7,378 nucleotides of DNA from an uncultured Candidatus Saccharibacteria bacterium (lineage in GTDB: Bacteria; Patescibacteriota; Saccharimonadia; Saccharimonadales; Saccharimonadaceae): the NCBI GenBank assembly GCA_938046495.1, contig CALIXG010000116.1, forward strand, positions 1 to 7,378. Reading direction: 5' to 3'. Under the pieces are notes generated by a model. The model saw nothing but the letters and a program-made list of their open reading frames with translations. It did no database searches and was not told the origin of the DNA. The position numbers and the translations under genes are program-made. Below, piece by piece: positions 5,859-7,378 of the stretch (position 1 is the stretch's first letter; each line of letters begins with the position of its first letter).

Positions 5859-5865
5859 CCTCCTT
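5859..5865 (-). promoter_or_regulatory. Shine-Dalgarno sequence of the hydrolase gene
   Basis: On the minus strand AAGGAGG stands 9 nt before ATG 5849 and decides the start in favour of this ATG over the upstream in-frame TTG. Confidence 0.85.
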
Positions 5866-5874
5866 ACAGAGAAC

Positions 5875-5903
5875 AAAAAGCTCCAATCTTGACGATCGGA
5901 GCT
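5875..5903 (-). terminator. Intrinsic terminator (attenuator) in the hydrolase leader
   Basis: On the minus strand AGCTCCGATC (5903-5894) pairs with GATTGGAGCT (5888-5879), 10 bp including one G-U, around a GTCAA loop, and the stem runs into TTTTTG (5879-5874). It lies between the promoter and the Shine-Dalgarno sequence, so it can only act on this gene's own transcript: the position of a transcription attenuator. Confidence 0.75.
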
Positions 5904-5918
5904 ACGCTTGTTTCATAA

Positions 5919-6029
5919 AAGGATGCCATTTTTGTTAGTCAAGCTACATGATAAAGACCCTCTCGGATCGCCAAAAATCACACTTATCATAAATCTCTCT
6001 CCCAAAATTTATTTTATAATGGCATCCTT
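5919..6029 (-). ncRNA. Structured 5' leader, riboswitch-like (class not recognised)
   Basis: On the minus strand AAGGATGCCATT (6029-6018) and AATGGCATCCTT (5930-5919) form a perfect 12-bp closing helix about 111 nt across. Inside, ATGATAAG (5990-5983) pairs with TTTATCAT (5955-5948), and stacked on it is GATCC/GGGTC (5969-5965 with 5960-5956) capped by a GAGA (GNRA) tetraloop; 13 unpaired bases on the 5' side (TGTGATTTTTGGC) form an asymmetric bulge. The joining strand CTTGAC (5943-5938) is complementary to GTCAAG (5893-5888) in the loop and 3' arm of the downstream terminator, so the two folds can compete. Closing helix, inner arm, terminator and then ribosome binding site is the usual order of a ligand- or protein-sensing attenuator. 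I looked for T-box, glycine, THF, TPP, SAM, purine and fluoride core motifs and found none convincing. Confidence 0.6.
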
Positions 6030-6035
6030 AATTCT

Positions 6036-6044
6036 ATATTAGCA
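6036..6044 (-). promoter_or_regulatory. Extended -10 promoter of the hydrolase leader
   Basis: On the minus strand TGC-TAATAT (6044-6036) is an extended -10 element. Seven nt further is 6029, exactly the first base of the 12-bp closing helix of the leader. The -35 position (GTTTCA) is weak, as is common with extended -10 promoters. The remaining DNA between here and the divergent promoter (6045-6162) is AT-rich with one small direct repeat (CTGAAAAAT at 6071 and 6082) and no gene. Confidence 0.5.
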
Positions 6045-6162
6045 CAAACAAAATAAAATGAAACAAAAATCTGAAAAATTCCTGAAAAATCTCTTCCGCT
6101 AGAGTGGCTTAAAGACACATAAATTTTATTTTATCATAAACATTATCAAAATTAATAAAATT

Positions 6163-6191
6163 TTTACATTTTTCTCATCAAAAGTTATAAT
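6163..6191 (+). promoter_or_regulatory. Strong promoter of the thioredoxin-like gene, leaderless
   Basis: A -35 TTTACA (6163-6168, 5 of 6), a 17-nt spacer and a perfect -10 TATAAT (6186-6191). The ATG at 6198 lies 6 nt after the -10, at the expected transcription start. Confidence 0.85.
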
Positions 6192-6197
6192 AAATCT

Positions 6198-6812
6198 ATG
6201 GAAAATTCTACACCTCAAAACGCTAAGTCCACTAACAAAAAACGCGCCCAACTCGCTTCACTTCTAATTCTCGCTACTCTAGCCATTCTTTCGACCATTG
6301 CCGTAATCGTGATGCCACTTATGAATAAAAAATCCTCAGATACGTCAGCCGAATCAAGCCTAAATGAATCAGCTGAATCCACTCAGACCGAAAATACTAA
6401 CCAATCAACCTCAAAACAATCCCAAGGAACCGAATTCGCCTTTAATCACGAATCTGATATCGACCTCGGTAGTAATAAACCAAATATCTACATCTTCTGG
6501 GGTGACGGCTGCCCACATTGTAAGGCTCTCGCCAAATTCATTTCAAAGCTACCAGCTAAAACCAAAGACAAAGTTAATATCTACTCCTTCGAAGTTTGGG
6601 GCGACAAAGACAATAAAAGTTTTATGAAGAATTTTGGTAAATTCTTGGATCAAGACGTGAGCGGTGTGCCATTCACTGTTATCGGGGATAAAATTTTCGA
6701 CGGTTATAGCTCTGGCGATACCAAAACCGACCAGCAAATTCTCGATGCCATCAACACTATCATTAAGAACCAGGGAAGTACCGACCAATACAAGCTCTAC
6801 AAAAAGGCCTAG
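6198..6812 (+). CDS. Membrane-anchored thioredoxin-like (DsbA/DsbE-type) protein
   Basis: The 204-residue protein probably works as a thiol-disulfide oxidoreductase outside the cytoplasmic membrane. Residues 1-16 are basic and polar, 18-42 form one transmembrane helix (LASLLILATLAILSTIAVIV), and 45-78 are a Ser/Thr/Asn/Gln-rich linker. The thioredoxin fold follows: strand NIYIFWGDG (96-104), active site Cys105-Pro-His-Cys108, and the cis-proline loop GVPF with Pro158. CPHC is the dithiol of DsbA and is usually oxidising, so it may help form disulfides in exported proteins such as the Cys-containing surface protein at the start of the window (inference). The fold ends near 190 with a short polar tail. 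No Shine-Dalgarno sequence; stop TAG. No partner such as DsbB or VKOR is visible in the window. Confidence 0.9.
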   Translation: MENSTPQNAKSTNKKRAQLASLLILATLAILSTIAVIVMPLMNKKSSDTSAESSLNESAESTQTENTNQSTSKQSQGTEFAFNHESDIDLGSNKPNIYIFWGDGCPHCKALAKFISKLPAKTKDKVNIYSFEVWGDKDNKSFMKNFGKFLDQDVSGVPFTVIGDKIFDGYSSGDTKTDQQILDAINTIIKNQGSTDQYKLYKKA

Positions 6813-6820
6813 CTGACAGA

Positions 6821-6849
6821 TTGACATAACCATTAAAATGTGGTAACAT
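6821..6849 (+). promoter_or_regulatory. Promoter 1 of the 3'-terminal gene
   Basis: A perfect -35 TTGACA (6821-6826), a 17-nt spacer and a -10 TAACAT (6844-6849, 4 of 6). Transcription from near 6856 would give a leader of about 47 nt. Confidence 0.65.
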
Positions 6850-6853
6850 ATTC

Positions 6854-6882
6854 TTGATACATTTTGATTTTTGTTGTATGTT
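6854..6882 (+). promoter_or_regulatory. Possible promoter 2 of the 3'-terminal gene
   Basis: A -35 TTGATA (6854-6859, 5 of 6), again a 17-nt spacer, and a -10 TATGTT (6877-6882, 4 of 6). It would start near 6889, inside the Shine-Dalgarno sequence, so it is less likely to give well-translated mRNA than promoter 1. Confidence 0.4.
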
Positions 6883-6887
6883 CACGA

Positions 6888-6896
6888 AAAGGGGGG
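6888..6896 (+). promoter_or_regulatory. Shine-Dalgarno sequence of the 3'-terminal gene
   Basis: AAAGGGGGG ends 6 nt before ATG 6903. This strong purine tract contrasts with the other plus-strand genes, which have none, and supports this start. Confidence 0.75.
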
Positions 6897-6902
6897 AACA
6901 AA

Positions 6903-7378
6903 ATGAGTACATTTTATCAGCAACTTGCAGTTTTAGGTTTCACTAATTTGCCAAGAATGTGGCAGTGGATTATCGCACTTATGCTAATTAATTCACTAAG
7001 TGCCGCAATTCTGCGTAAATCACTCATCACCGCTACTACGCGCACTCACACCGTGCGTCATGGCAAGGATGATGGCAAAGCAGATTTTTTCCAAATCTGC
7101 GGAGTACGGAACTCTTCCATCAGTGCATTTGACTATATTCTAGATCATCTGCACGACGGCGACGGCGTTTATGCACTCTGTTACAGTAATTTTGGTTTTG
7201 ACGTACCAATTTACATTACCGCCATGCGTAGAGCTATTGTTCGACGCAATAGGGAATTCAAACGCCTCAGCCGCACCACCATTGGTCATTCCATTAGTAT
7301 GGGCGACATCGTCATCCATAAAATGGAAAACAATTTCGATACAACCTTCAGTCTGAATCCTTGCACCTATGGATTTTT
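6903..7378 (+). CDS. Possible alpha/beta-hydrolase-like protein (3' end cut off)
   Basis: A frame opens at ATG 6903 after a clear Shine-Dalgarno sequence and stays open to the window edge, showing 158 residues. Residues about 19-37 (MWQWIIALMLINSLSAAIL) are hydrophobic and may anchor or bury the N-terminus. GDGVYALCYSNFGFD (86-100) could be a beta strand and loop, and TIGHSISMG (126-134) looks like a nucleophile elbow around Ser130 of the G-H-S-x type, with Ser rather than Gly at the fifth position. The acid and the His would lie beyond the window, so the hydrolase assignment rests on the elbow alone. An unknown family with a chance GHS is the alternative. Codon choice is slightly more even than in the neighbours (CTG, GTG, CGG and AGG occur). 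It is not in the usual leaderless style of the plus-strand genes. Confidence 0.7.
   Translation, partial: MSTFYQQLAVLGFTNLPRMWQWIIALMLINSLSAAILRKSLITATTRTHTVRHGKDDGKADFFQICGVRNSSISAFDYILDHLHDGDGVYALCYSNFGFDVPIYITAMRRAIVRRNREFKRLSRTTIGHSISMGDIVIHKMENNFDTTFSLNPCTYGF

Noticed and set aside
5850..5876. TTG 5876 as start of the minus-strand hydrolase
   Set aside because: It would put the AAGGAGG ribosome binding site inside the coding region; ATG 5849 is correctly spaced from it.
5875..6029. Leader as a T-box or a known riboswitch class
   Set aside because: No T-box core (GGGTGG..ACCGCG-like) and no convincing glycine, THF, TPP, SAM, purine or fluoride core motif was seen.

Overview
The window looks like part of a small, streamlined, AT-rich bacterial genome, most likely Patescibacteria/CPR and possibly Saccharibacteria-like. 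This is inference from gene style: a much shortened DNA polymerase III delta-prime subunit, start codons placed directly at predicted transcription starts, short intergenic regions, and surface/membrane proteins with no close named family. There is no rRNA or marker gene here to prove it. I see no insertion sequence, CRISPR array, integrase or phage gene.

Layout. 2-1734 (+) is a large, C-rich, probably surface-exposed protein broken by one frameshift near 877 and open at its 5' end. Degenerate copies of its last codons follow (1712-1851). 1904-2902 (+) is an RluA-family pseudouridine synthase, followed by a strong terminator (2925-2956) and a partial second copy of it (2969-2996). 3019-3687 (+) is a minimal HolB-like clamp-loader subunit whose 3' end is also repeated downstream. 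3846-4709 (+) is a membrane-anchored TPR protein. 4782-4857 (+) is a tRNA-Thr(UGU) with its own promoter, aberrant D- and T-loops, a second copy of its 3' end about 81 nt on, and an intrinsic terminator (4954-4985). 5100-5849 (-) is an alpha/beta hydrolase with a long structured leader that ends in an intrinsic terminator just before its ribosome binding site. 6198-6812 (+) is a membrane-anchored thioredoxin-like protein with a CPHC active site. 6903-7378 (+) is the start of a possible second alpha/beta hydrolase, cut by the window end.

Expression. Four plus-strand genes (RluA-like, HolB, TPR, thioredoxin-like) have a -10 hexamer ending 6-7 nt before the ATG, so they are probably leaderless. 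The two hydrolase-like genes instead have leaders and strong Shine-Dalgarno sequences. All six complete or terminal stop codons are TAG.

The genes do not form one pathway. RNA modification, replication and translation genes sit beside envelope-facing proteins, mostly as single-gene units with their own promoters. The best candidates for something undescribed are the attenuator-like leader at 5875-6044 (-), the tRNA-Thr with an altered elbow, and the recurring duplication of gene 3' ends at a spacing of about 40 nt (or twice that).
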